DNA from: Lophius americanus
Taxonomy: Eukaryota > Chordata > Actinopteri > Lophiiformes > Lophiidae
Assembly (NCBI GenBank): GCA_037951165.1
Contig: JBBDHG010000051.1
Location: forward strand, 1,150,001 to 1,214,000
DNA length: 64,000 nucleotides
Direction of reading: 5' to 3'
Positions 1 to 10,472 of this stretch are shown here, piece after piece (within the stretch, counting starts at the first letter, position 1; every line of letters starts with the position of its first letter). The notes below the pieces were generated by a model, which ran no database searches, was not told the origin of the DNA, and saw only the letters and a program-made list of their open reading frames with translations. A program made the translations under genes and the position numbers.

Positions 1-345
1 AATGAAACAGGATTATTTCTGTTTTTTCATTTCTTTTTTATATTAAACAGTAATAATGGAACAACTTCTTGTAGCAATGAATGATTGATTTGTATCATAA
101 AAGTGTAAAATGTCTTAAATTGAATGAAAAGTAACACATTTTCTACAGTAAATTAAAATACCTCGCATCGACTAATTGATAAGCAGGTTAATTACACTTT
201 AATGCAACATCATTCATTATTATACTTATATCAACATAAACACATTCTTTTGATCTCCTGTACTTACATTCACATTTTCACACTCTTTTATAAGTATATT
301 ATCCTTTAAGTGTTTTTTATTCCCTTGTATTACATCTCTGGTTTA
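1..345. other. AT-rich non-coding stretch, nothing recognised
   Basis: The sequence is AT-rich with short homopolymer runs. I see no exon-like open frame, RNA signature or recognisable repeat before the small transposon that begins at 346. Confidence 0.6.
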
Positions 346-476
346 TACACTGCTCCTAAAAATTAAGGGGAACACAGTGCTGCTCTTTTAATGTAATTTC
401 TTTACATTATATTTCAATGGCGTATACAATGCTTTAAGAAATTAGAGGTGATCCCCTTATGTTTTTGACTAGTGTA
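346..476. mobile_element. Small non-autonomous DNA transposon (MITE), Tc1/mariner-like ends
   Basis: A roughly 130-bp element is bounded by imperfect inverted repeats of about 30 bp. The left end reads TACACTGCTCCTAAAAATTA and the right end, read on the minus strand, TACACTAGTCAAAAACATAA; both continue into AAGGGGA. Each end is TA followed by CACT, as expected for a TA target-site duplication. The CACTGCTC...AAGGGAACAC type of end is one I know from a fish Tc1-like family, also seen at 47276. There is no coding capacity inside. The ends are seen directly; the family assignment is recalled. Confidence 0.7.
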
Positions 477-528
477 TTTTTGTCCTGTGTGTATTTGTGT
501 ACATGCAGCTCTTCATTTTGCCAGAACA

Positions 529-1043
529 CTAGGTGGATTTACATGGCCAGCCTATTTCCTTTTCGATTCGGAAAAGACGTCAAATCTGAAAGAAAATACC
601 GCATGTAAACACCTCTTTCCGAATTACATTCCCTTCCTTTCCAAGGAGGTAGTCAAAATCCTTTTGGAAAGCCTTTAAGATAGCCAGTAGCTTAATGTAA
701 ATGCTGTATCGGAAAGTTCTCTCTTTGAGTTGTAACAGCACATGCCCAGCGTCGTGACGTACTGCTCCGCTAAGTTTTTTTCAGCGCATGCCCTCTTTGT
801 CATATTCTTCTTCTGGGCGCTTGTTGGCGGTCGGCACCCAACTCACCAAAGCATTATCGCCACCTTACGAACAGGAACGTGGATCGTCTGCGCATGTTTG
901 AAACGCGTTTCCGATTAGGTGAGTTGATGCAGGTAAACACCGGGTCGGAAAAGATCACAAGTCATGTGAACAGGCGACCGACATTGCGATGCGGAAAGGT
1001 TTAATTCGGAAAGGAGAAAAGTGTCCCATGTAAACCCACCTAC
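529..1043. mobile_element. Non-autonomous DNA transposon with inverted ends beginning near GGTTTACATGG
   Basis: The left end, CTAGGTGGATTTACATGG, is repeated inverted at the right end (minus-strand reading AGTAGGTGGGTTTACATGGG). Inner arms share CATGTAAACACC and TTCCGAATTA motifs in both orientations. The section 820-982 (cggtcggcac through caggcgaccg) recurs in diverged form at 18546-18710, which shows this is a dispersed family. No transposase is present, so the copy is an internally deleted, non-autonomous one. The superfamily is not determined; a cut-and-paste DNA transposon is inferred from the ends. Confidence 0.65.
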
Positions 1044-2600
1044 TGTTATATACCCCTGGGAATAATAAAGTGTTATCTTTCCTCATATTGTATTATCCTA
1101 ATGATGATTCTGAACTGCAAATTTCCACTCTTCCACTCACTGAGACGTTTCCAGGGTTATGAAACCATGAGTATATGCCACTCTCTCGTGGTAACAATAC
1201 AAACAATGTTTCTTCCCATTAGTTCACTCTGATACCAACCATGACCAAAGTTAACACAGCTGTAGCTTTGCGTTTGTTGTGGAGAGACTGATAAGTCTGA
1301 AAACCGAACATCAGCACACCTGAGTTCACAGCGTTTACACTGTCAGATAAATGCTCAGATTTTATTTCAGAAACTGGATTTTTTGTTTTTGGTAGTTACT
1401 CCAGAAATGTGTCCTATATCAGTCCAAGTATTAACAGCTCACATCCCTAAACTGACCCACATGTGTGAAAGTGCAATAAAAAAGACGTCACTAGCAGCAT
1501 GAGCTCAACACAGAAGCGTTTTTCTTTTACAGTTTATATTGATGTTTATAGTATTTATAGTTTTGTTTTCGAGTGAAAAGCAACTCTCGTTATCAACGTT
1601 GCATGAATTCCGATCTCATGGGTCTGACCGAGGTTGCATGACAAAAAACCCTTTGTCTGATTAAGGGCCATATATGGAAGTGACCCAAAACATTTTGCCA
1701 CATTCAGTGCAAACATTGCATTAGTAAAAAAGGCATTTGGAGTTTTTTTCCTGCTGAGGGCTCACAATCCAGTGTACTCTTTTTTTTCAAGTCCAGATAA
1801 ATGGAGAGTGTTGTATTAGGACAGGTATCCACAAATCCACGCTTGTTCAAAAATGCAGGTGAGACTCTGCAAAGAAAAAATGCGAAAGACTAAATTAATT
1901 GTGACATGTTCCGACGACAAAATGCTAAAACTTATTTTCCATGAGGAATAGATAGGAGAGTTCAGATCAGTAAAATGTCACTCTATAAGCCCATGATTCA
2001 AGTACGAGGAGACATAACCTGAAAATGGTGATGAGAGGAAGTTGGTTGGACAAAGTCTTTAGAGCACTTGAACCGGATCAAACACAAACAATGAACAAAT
2101 ACAAAAACCTTGGTTCAGACTTAAAGTTTTGAAACTGCTCCAACAAACGTCAAGAATATTTAAAAATGCTGTTCAGGTTCGAGGTTCAGTGGCTGGGCTC
2201 AAGAACTCAGAACCAGAAGTTTTTGACAATGTATTGCAAAGGTTAATAAGATGGTGTTGTTTGAGGATTCTGGAGGTCTTTCGCTGAGGAGGACTGAGGC
2301 TTCTGGTGGCTGATTGAGGGCCGCCAGATCAAGTTTACCCATTATATGAAGCACAATGGAAAAAAAGATACACATAAATATGAAGAGAATAGTGAAGGTT
2401 GATAGAGAGAGAGAGATGAGTAGGGAGAAAAAATTCCCTCGAGGGAAAGCCACCGTAACATATTCAGAAACTTCAGGTATCACTTTTCCACCCAGTCACC
2501 GCAGAGGGTGACACTTTCAGGGTAGATGATGAATTTTACATTTTAAATTAAACAGAAGCTCGGAGTGACATCAGATGGAGACAGTAACTCTCTGTAAGTA
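1044..2600. other. Non-coding stretch, no gene or repeat identified
   Basis: The sequence is unique-looking and AT-rich. A short GA run at about 2403-2416 is the only simple repeat seen. A 94-codon minus-strand frame (2199-2483) is hydrophobic and low in complexity and has no splice or homology support, so it is treated as chance. Confidence 0.55.
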
Positions 2601-2601
2601 C

Positions 2602-3430
2602 AGCATGAGGCGTCTCCTACTGTCAACCTGTTCAGACAGCCTGACGCTCCAGATGGTGTGAAGATATAAAGTCTGTATACATTAAATATACATTAACTGG
2701 ATAGAAAATATGACAAAAATTATGTCTCAACTGTCACACTCACTTTTACAAAGTTCGAGGCTCCATATGAAATGTTCTTGATTCTTAGCAGCGCCCTCCT
2801 AGACATATAATGATAAAAATAATAATTAGGAGTAGTCGTATCAGTAAAGCAAGAGGTATCTTCTAATGTGAAACTGCTTAGACAGCCTGATGTTCCAGAT
2901 GGTGTGAGGATATAAAGTGTGTCTACATTAAATATACATTAAAAATAAATAAATATACATTAACGACATAAGAAGTGTGTCGACTCACACTTTATAAAAG
3001 TTCTAGGTTGCATGTGAATTTTTTTTTTTATTCTTATCAAAGCCCTCCACAAACTATTATATGTAGAAGTAGTCATAGTAGTATAGCATGAGGTGTCCTC
3101 TACCTTCAAACAGCCTGACGTTCCAGATGGTGTGAAGATATAAAGTCTGTATACGTTTCAATACATTAAGGGCATATAACATGTGACTATAGTGTCTGAA
3201 CATTCACACACCTTTAAAAATTTCTTGGCACATTGTGAAACCGTGTTGATTCTTAGCAGAGCCTTCTTAGCAATAAATTAATAATAAGTAGATGTAGATG
3301 TAGAAATAAGGCAGTGGGTTTTCAACATTCAACCTGTTTAACAGCCTGATGTTCCAAGAGACAAAATTGAATATATAAAGTTTGTCTCAAAAGCCACTCA
3401 AGTTTTTCAAACTTCTGTAGTAGTTAGAAA
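2602..3430. repeat. Tandem array of about four ~230-245 bp units
   Basis: The anchor CAGCCTGAYGYTCCAGATGG followed by tgtgargatataaagt occurs at 2637, 2883 and 3111, and in shortened form at 3342, giving periods of 246, 228 and 231 bp. Each of the first three units also carries, in order, a block near 'tacattaa', 'cacactcacttttacaaagtt', 'gattcttagcagcgccctcc' and a short (A)GTAG-rich piece. The third and fourth units are more diverged. There is no coding capacity. This is a short satellite-like array of unknown origin. Confidence 0.8.
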
Positions 3431-3675
3431 TAGTAGTTTCAGAGGTCATCATAGCAGAAGCAGGATGGTCCGTAATCCTAGTTGAAACAGTATTGGTCAA
3501 GCCCATGTAGTAGTTGTACTAGTAGTCTTAGTATAAGTAGTCATAGTAATAGTAGGCTTAGTAGTAGATGCATCGTGGTTCTAGTTGTAGACGTATTCTG
3601 AGACGCACTTGTAATCTTTGTAATAGTAGGCATCGTAGTATTAGTCTATGTGCATCTAGTAGTTGTAGCATTAAT
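3405..3675. repeat. Degenerate TAG/GTA-rich trinucleotide tract
   Basis: The tract is dominated by tagtagt, agtagtc and catagtag words with interruptions. The same kind of GTAG-rich piece sits inside each unit of the array just upstream (for example near 2845 and 3066), so this looks like a decayed expansion of that internal part. Confidence 0.6.
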
Positions 3676-4177
3676 CATCATCTTATTTGTTTTTTTGGGG
3701 GGGTGCATGTGTAATTCTAAACTTTAGCCTGATCCAATGTAACATGTCAGTGATGACAACGTCGCAACAAAAATAATATTGCAGAATATTCAAAGATGGA
3801 CACAATATTCTCCAAGGGAATTTAAGTTCAGCACCTCACTACAACAACACAAGCAGTAAGACCAGCAGTCTATCCTCATTATTGTCGGCGCCATTGATTG
3901 ATTTTTTATTTCCTTTCGATATATCAGTATATATTGATCAGTCGAGAGGAATAACGTTGTAAAAAGACACTATATATGATGGCTTTATATGAAGACACTA
4001 CATATTTCTTCAGAAAATATATATTTGAATGTGTTTGCTCTGACCTCTTGGCTTTTAATAATTTAGTAATATTTTCTCACATGTATTGTTTTTTTTTTAC
4101 ATTTGAATACAAAAATCCCCCAATACAATTCATATATTCTGAAATATATATATTGCCCAACGCAAGAAACATCTTTT
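3676..4177. other. AT-rich non-coding stretch
   Basis: Nothing beyond AT-rich sequence, a G7 run near 3697 and TATA-like runs is visible. No coding or repeat signal could be supported. Confidence 0.5.
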
Positions 4178-4570
4178 AACGACCCAACACCGGGTCTTAA
4201 TTAGTGACGTTCAAATTAACTAAACTGTAGCTAAGCCTGTTTACAGTAATGCTATTAAATTCCCCGCTAAATTGAAAACATGCGGAGACGCAGGATTTTG
4301 TGGCCTCGATGGTAATTTGTGGTAGGCTTAGTTAATCGACCCCCAAATCTAAAACATGACATTTGCCAAGTGCTTGGCTTCCAAATAATTACCATCAAGT
4401 GGGACGTGACAACAGGAGGCTCCAAGGGCTGATGGGAGCTCATCAGGGAGGCCAGTCATTTACTCCAATCGACACACAGACAGACAGGCTGCACTCCCCC
4501 AGGTCCTCCTGCCCACAGCCAGAGATTTTAACTGTGGGGTTTCACTAATTAACTCAATGAAGATGAGCTT
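4178..4570. other. Balanced-composition unique stretch, possible conserved non-coding element
   Basis: This stretch is less AT-biased than its surroundings and lacks simple repeats. It contains a perfect 10-bp inverted repeat (GATGGTAATT at 4308-4317 and AATTACCATC at 4387-4396) and AT-core homeodomain-type words. These properties are common in vertebrate enhancers but do not prove one. The open frame 4363-4548 lacks support as an exon. Confidence 0.2.
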
Positions 4571-5830
4571 TCTGCCACAGATGTCTTAAACATTGCTCAG
4601 GTGTTCATGCATACTTCAATTATTTAATACTTCTTCTTCTTGTTCTTTGCCAAAATGTAACATCTTAATATTTGAAATGATTATTTCTTAACTTGGCATT
4701 TGATTTTTTTTCACTAAAATTAGAAATTAAAAGGAATTTAGTCTTCAGTATTGAATTATTTCTGACTTCTTCCAATAGGGTTCACCAAAGCTGAATCGCA
4801 TCTGGATTGTTGAACAGGCCCATGTTTTTTACGAATGCACTACCCTAGACAACCATTGCCATTTGTTTGGGGTAGTGAGTGGTTCCATGATTACACTGGG
4901 TTATTTACCCTCAGACGACCCAGTGGGAAACTTAAGTTTATAAGACAAGAGCTCTTGTCCTGTGTTCACAGTGAATGAAACGCAAATGTTTCATATTACG
5001 CGATTCTCATTCACATTGTTTATGTGTTTTTCAGATTTATCTGTGACATCACATCAGATACAAGCAGCGGTTGTGTTTAATTCAGTCATGGTTGTTTCAC
5101 ATCATCTACAAAGCTGCGATTATACAGTCTGAGGAGCTCTTAAACATCACTCCATCTCCTCAGTTGATTTTCTTCTTCTGTCAGCAGCTAATTGCTAACC
5201 ACTACTAGCTGCTCACCGCTAAATAGCTGTTTTTAAGACTTCCGGGGTGAGTAGCACATGTCGTCTAAACGTAAAGTCCCATTCAGTCTCATGTTTACAA
5301 AGATATCTGCTCCATCTCTTCTACTACCTCTGCTGCCGTCTCAGAGGCGCGACAACTCATGCCCCCCCGTTCCACCTCAATTGCGTTTATTCCGAATGGA
5401 TTATTAAAGGTGAACCACTCCGGCCTTGAAAAGGCTGTTTAAAAGGACTCTATTCAGAGGGTATGTTTTATCCGCAGCAGCATATGTCTTGTTTTATTTA
5501 TTGTTGTTTCCATGGAAACAAGATTTTGAAGGTGTCTAGGAAGTGAGTTCTTATTTTCTGTAGCGTATATACAAACCAATATACATCACTTTACACTCAC
5601 CAAAAAAATAGCGGAAATGTCAGATACTTAGTTGAATTGTCTATTTCTGTCACTGTAGCACAAATAACTTAAAAATATAGTTTTTATATAGCTTGTCTGG
5701 TGAAGGAACTCCAACATTAGTGATTTAAAGACTTGAGGGAAGCTCCTTCTTGTATTTAGCTCCATGTTTTAATACCACTCACAGCGCTGTCTCAGGCATT
5801 TCTACGATAATGTATTGGCTTCTTTATTGC
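4571..5830. other. Non-coding stretch, part possibly an old mobile-element remnant
   Basis: The section from about 5220 to 5560 (aattgcgtttattccgaatg and following) has the look of fish transposon interior sequence, sharing 'ttccgaat' words with the element at 529-1043, but no ends or second copy were found. A short frame from the ATG at 5259 begins MSSKRKV and stops after about 55 codons. Nothing else is recognised. Confidence 0.25.
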
Positions 5831-7059
5831 TGCTTATTATTCGCCCTGCCTGAACATGTAGTGAGATTTTTCTCCTATTGAGCTAATTGCATTTGTAAGA
5901 GACTTAAAGTAGCTCTGACTTGACCATGAAGGAAGGAAGTAGAGGAGGTAATTACTGAGAGGACTTCTTTTTTCAATGAGAAAAAAAGACAATAGAAGCA
6001 CCATCAATAAGGACAAACCTTTCCCATCCTCTTGCCACACACTCTGTAATGAAGACCTTCCTATTGGGCATAGATGGATGAGGGCGGCTATGTGAGAGCG
6101 AGTGAGCCAAGAGGCAGGTAGATGTTTGTTTAAGGCCAGCTTAGGCCGGATATATTGGAACTGGAGCTGGCCTGTCAGATAGAAAGGTGCATTAAGACCA
6201 GGGTGATTAAGGAACAGAGTTGATGGAAAACCAAGTACTATTGACAAGGCTTTGTCTTGTGCTGGTCTCCCCTGTGCCCACATTGATGCCCCTGTCGAGT
6301 CTCCTCCAGGCTAAGCTACCCAACTGGATTCAAAAAACTTAAGAGGGATTGATTGCTCTGCAGCAATTTTCTATGCAAACTCAGGTCAGCAGATCAATGT
6401 TTGCAGGAATGGCTATCTTAAGTTTATGCTACTGTTAATCGTTACTCCCTCATGAGAAAGACTCACAATTAATTCCTTGAGTGCAAACTACCAAATAATT
6501 GAGGTTTTCAATAGGGTGGCAAAAGTATAAAATTTTCTCTGCATGATATCAGTATTTCCCTGTTATTATTTATTATAGTACAAACTTTTGAAAATAAACA
6601 GAGGTAGAAAAAAGGTAGAAAAGGATATTTATTTAAGTGTAATAATTAAAACTGTACTTCACTTTAAATGGCAGAGATAGATGTCTTCTTGTCGTTATTT
6701 TTTTTTATTTATTTTTTACCGTATTCCAAAGCAGAATGTATTCAAAACTAATATTCAAATTCTTTAATAAAGAACACGATGATAACAATAATAAAACTAT
6801 CATGTAAAATGCAATGATTAACTTTGGTCGCAAATTTTTCAAATAAAAAGAACTAGTGAAATTGTTCCAGTAAAGTTTTTATATTAAAGCGTTATAATAT
6901 GATCCGTGGGAGAGGATTGGATGTAAACATACACCAATACGTTTTATCAATAGCAGGCTCATAATGCTATTAAGTGTCCAACTACATGGCGAGGATACCT
7001 CAGAAATACATTTTTGCGTGTTTACCTCAGGAACCGTAAATAAACACTTTACTTAGCTT
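5831..7059. other. Non-coding stretch without recognised features
   Basis: About 5850-6400 is unique-looking with balanced composition; 6400-7059 is AT-rich. A 148-codon minus-strand frame (5837-6283) has no recognisable domain and no splice context. Confidence 0.45.
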
Positions 7060-7630
7060 CAGCTACGCAGTAGTTCTATTTACTCTAGGCTTCTTTAGAT
7101 TCAGATTTTTTTCCTGTGGTGTCGGTTTTTCTGAGAGCTTCGGTAGTTCTGGTTTACGTTTTCTTTCAGTTAATCTTTAGGTTCCATTTTTTCAGTAGTT
7201 TCAGTTGCTCTGTAGATTCCACTTCCTGGACTTTCAGTTTCTTTTTAGTTTCACCTTTCTGCTGGTCGGCCTTGCTGACACTTGCATATTTCTCTAAATC
7301 TAGTTTTCTTTAGTTTATGTTTCTCTGTAGTATCAGTGTCTCTGTAGTTTTTTTTTTTTTTTGAATTTCCATTTCTGTGTAGTCTTAGATTCTTAGCAGT
7401 GTCTTTTTCTTTGTAGTTACAGTTTCACCCCAGTTTCAACTTACCCATAGTTTTAGTTTGTTTGTACGTCTCTGGCTTAAGTTTTGATTTAAATGCACTT
7501 TAAGTTTCTCTGTAGTTTTAGTTTCTCTGTCCGTAGTTTTAACTTCAGTGAAGTTTGTTTTTCTGTAGTTCCCTTTCTCTGTGGTTTCAAATTTTGTCAA
7601 AGTTTTAGTTCCTCTGTAGTTTCATTACGG
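7060..7630. repeat. Degenerate minisatellite, copy A (TTTCTCTGTAGTTT-type)
   Basis: Short units of roughly 15-25 bp built on 'gtttctctgtagttttagtt' and variants repeat through the whole stretch with many substitutions and length changes. A related array lies at 8930-9315, and the sequence following each array is also shared, so the two are parts of a larger duplication. No coding role is visible on either strand. Confidence 0.75.
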
Positions 7631-7770
7631 ACCGACTGATTCTGATGGTTTTATTTCCTCCATTAGATGGAATGATGGTGTTCAATGTTCACACGTTTTT
7701 TTCAGTTGGGTATTAAAGTCCTGAATGGGACACAGACTCAGATGATGTTCATTAAGATAAACGTGTTTCC
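7631..7770. repeat. Duplicated flank, copy A part 1
   Basis: The order accgactgattctgatggttt, then gttcaatgttcacac, then 'gggtattaaagtcctgaatg' and 'gacacagactcagatg' is repeated in diverged form at 9322-9432. It follows the minisatellite in both places. Confidence 0.6.
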
Positions 7771-8640
7771 TCCATTAGACTCTTTGCACCAACATTGCTC
7801 AAAAATTGTGTATCCATCCGCGAGGACAAATCCTTGCCGGGGATTTTTGTTTTTTGTTTTGGATATCGAAATTTCATCCCACGCTACTGATTTTACTCTT
7901 TTTTTTTTTTTCAGCGTTATTTCTCTCTCTTCTCTCTGCAGCGCTTGTATGTGACTCCTGCTGAGCCGCCTGACAGCCAGTCACGGAGATGCTTGTGTGA
8001 GATTCTCCCCTCGTTTTAATAACACCAGTTATAGGAACATGAACGCAGTATGGTATCAAATTTTATCCTACTGCAACCTGAGTTTGGTCTGCCGCCTTTT
8101 GTCAACACACACTCACATCAAGTTTCACATTACTACAAACATGCAGCCTCCTCCCTGTCCATGGTGCAGGTTCTCTTGTTTAGCATCCGTTACACATCCA
8201 TGCATATATATATACGGTATACATACTCATGCTGTACTTTATCAAACCTGAACACACATACAAACACACACACTCACACATGCACCCACACACACACATA
8301 CACAGATCCCTGTGCAGAAAACACAACCAGTGCTCCCAACTTGAAAGCCCCTCCACTCCCTCAGATGTGACATCAGCTCGCTCCGTCTCCCTGTACTCCC
8401 TTCCTCTTTCCTCCCTACTTTCATCAGCCGAACCATCTTTTGACACTTCAGAAGGTGTTCTCACATGCCTCCGCCACCTCTCCCTCCCCTACATCCCCCA
8501 CCACCAACGCTTTCTTCCCAGCTCTCAATCGAGTTTCAAACTTATGTACTTTGTAGAGTTAACAGTTTGGCGTTTGCATCACCTTGAAGTCGCTAAGTGG
8601 TACTGATCGGAGACACGAGCCTTCGTGTTTAAAGACACCT
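7771..8640. other. Sequence present in copy A of the duplication and absent from copy B
   Basis: About 870 bp lie between the two shared flanks here, while copy B joins them within about 20 bp (near 9433-9450). The block holds pyrimidine-rich tracts ending in CTGCAG near 7941, a CA-rich microsatellite, and several short overlapping frames that reflect the CA tract. No exon could be supported. It is either an insertion in copy A or a deletion in copy B; no transposon ends were recognised. Confidence 0.5.
8253..8307. repeat. (CA)n-rich microsatellite
   Basis: An interrupted run of CACA and CATA words. Histidine/threonine-rich frames over it are artefacts of the repeat. Confidence 0.85.
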
Positions 8641-8644
8641 TCGT

Positions 8645-8925
8645 TAACGTTCTGCTAAAGAACGATTGGGGTTGGAGGGCATTAACTGTTTTATCTTTGT
8701 AACACGGCTTCCTTGTGATGAAGGAATAAAAGGTGGTGATTCTTGTACAGGGTCATGTGATACACCACCACTTACTGTCTTTTCTCAGATTCTGCGTTTT
8801 GAGTCGTGTTTTTTTCATATTCACAAACCTTCTCGGTCCCAAGCATGTGGCGCTTGCTTTACTTAAACACATAGATAAATAATGCATGTGTCTCTGCCTG
8901 AACCGCAATGTATCTGTTTCTCTCT
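8645..8925. repeat. Duplicated flank, copy A part 2
   Basis: Landmarks gctaaagaacg, gttttatctttgta, cttccttgt, 'actgtcttttctcagat', tggcgcttgctttacttaaa and 'atgcatgtgtctctgc' recur in the same order at 9450-9735. Identity is moderate with small insertions and deletions, so the duplication is old. Confidence 0.75.
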
Positions 8926-8929
8926 AATC

Positions 8930-9315
8930 TTTAGATTTGAGGAGTTTAAATTTGTCTGTAGTTTCATTTTCTTCATAGTCTTAGTTATTCCAGTTTCTGT
9001 TCAGATTTAGTTTGTGTTTCTTTGTAGTTTTAGTTTCTCAACAATTTCAGTTTCCCTGTTGTTCATGATTCTGTGTGGTTTCAGTTTCTCCAGAGTTTAT
9101 TTCGTTGTAGTTTTAGTGTCTTCGTATTTTTAGCTTCCCTGAAATGTTTCTCTGTAGTTTTCTGTTTTTTTTGTAGTTTCATTTTCTCCATAGTTTTATT
9201 TTCTAAACAGTTAAAGTGTCTCTGCAGTTTCCTTTCTTTATAGATCATCCATATTTCTAGCAGTTCCAGTTTCTCTATAGTTTTACTTTCTCTTTAGTTT
9301 CCCTATAGTTTCAGT
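8930..9315. repeat. Degenerate minisatellite, copy B
   Basis: Same unit type as the array at 7060-7630 (tttctctgtagttt, 'gtttctccatagtttta'). It begins directly after the end of copy A's flank, which makes the two modules head-to-tail neighbours. Confidence 0.75.
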
Positions 9316-9735
9316 AGAAATGAACCGTCTGATATTTTCATTTTGTTCCGTCCAATAATCTGAATGTTGTTAGTTCAACGTTAACATTTCTTTATTTGGG
9401 ATTAAGGTTGTAAATGAGACACAGACTCTTATCCTTCTCATTTATTCTCTGCTAAAGAACGGTGGGGGTGGGATTGGAACTGTTTCATCTTTGTACCAGC
9501 TCTTCCTTGTAAACAAGGTGGAAAGATTGGCAATTTTCTCCTTCTATACAGCCACATTTCATAGATTCACATAAAACTCCCCCAACTACTGTGTTTTCTC
9601 AGATAGTACATTTGGAGCTTTTTTTTTCACATTTAAAAACCTCCTCGCTGCCAAACATTTGGCGTTAGCTTTACTTAAACGTATACATTAATAATGCACA
9701 TGTCTCTGCTTGAACCATAATGTTTTCCCTCGTTG
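9316..9735. repeat. Duplicated flank, copy B
   Basis: Contains both shared flank parts fused together: accgtctgatattttcattt through gagacacagactctt, then gctaaagaacggtg through 'atgcacatgtctctgc'. It lacks the 0.87-kb block present in copy A. Confidence 0.7.
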
Positions 9736-10355
9736 ACGGAGCGTACCACTATGTAAACACAGTGGCGTGTGGGCTGAGCCGTGTCGACTCCCACACATAG
9801 CAGCTGACTGAGGCTCACAGGGAGCGGGTTCTTAACATTATGGCAGGAGATTTATAAATGCATTGAGGCTGTTGATGTACTACTGCTGCTGCCGTGAGAC
9901 GTGGGATGTAGTGTTTGGTATATGTGTGTGTGTGTTCACGTATGTATGCGTGTGCTGCTGTATGTGTTATTTTGCAGCGCCTCTATTACTACTAGAGATG
10001 CACCGACAGCACTTCTGATCACTGATGATTACCAAGCATGACCTGCTGTCAAAATAGAGTGCTGAATGCTAAAGGACTGCTTTTATTCTCACAGACCAAA
10101 ATGCAACTGAAGGTGAAGCAGTTTAAAATATCCCTCTGAAAGGTGTTAAATTAAGTGAGAGCAAAATAATCCACTGTCCGTCCATCGTTATGTAATAATT
10201 AATTTGTCAGGAGCATATCTCGCAAACTCTATAAAAAACCTCCACAACAAATTTGATACGGTACATCTTTTGATTAGGAGTGTCAAAATAATTTGATTTG
10301 ATTTTAATTCATTAATTATAAAAGACCGAATAGAACAAAATTATTCATTCATAAA
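9736..10355. other. Non-coding stretch
   Basis: It includes a TG-rich microsatellite at 9919-9966. The word CTAGAGATGCACCGA near 9992 resembles the start of some hAT elements in fish, but no matching opposite end was found. The rest is unremarkable. Confidence 0.45.
9919..9966. repeat. (TG)n-rich microsatellite
   Basis: Interrupted run of TGTG and TATG words. Confidence 0.75.
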
Positions 10356-10357
10356 AA

Positions 10358-10472
10358 CTGGAGAACTGGTGATGGGAGAATTATTGATAGGTTAACTCTT
10401 CACGGGAGAACTGTTCATCGCGGAACTGTTCAGGGGAGAACTGCTCAGAGATAACCTGTTCGTATGAGAGTA
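10358..10472. repeat. Short degenerate minisatellite, GGGAGAACTGTTCA-type
   Basis: Six or so imperfect units of about 15-18 bp, such as ggagaactggtgat, gggagaattattgat, gggagaactgttcatc, gcggaactgttcag and gggagaactgctcag, follow one another. Confidence 0.7.

Noticed and set aside
5837..6283. 148-codon minus-strand open frame
   Set aside because: No domain, no splice-site pair, and no supporting neighbour; the sequence looks non-coding.
7920..7960. Splice-acceptor-like pyrimidine tract ending in CTGCAG
   Set aside because: No downstream frame with a donor or recognisable protein; such tracts are frequent in AT/pyrimidine-rich DNA.
9990..10060. Possible hAT end CTAGAGATGCACCGA
   Set aside because: No matching opposite end or target duplication found nearby; a single 15-bp word is not enough.
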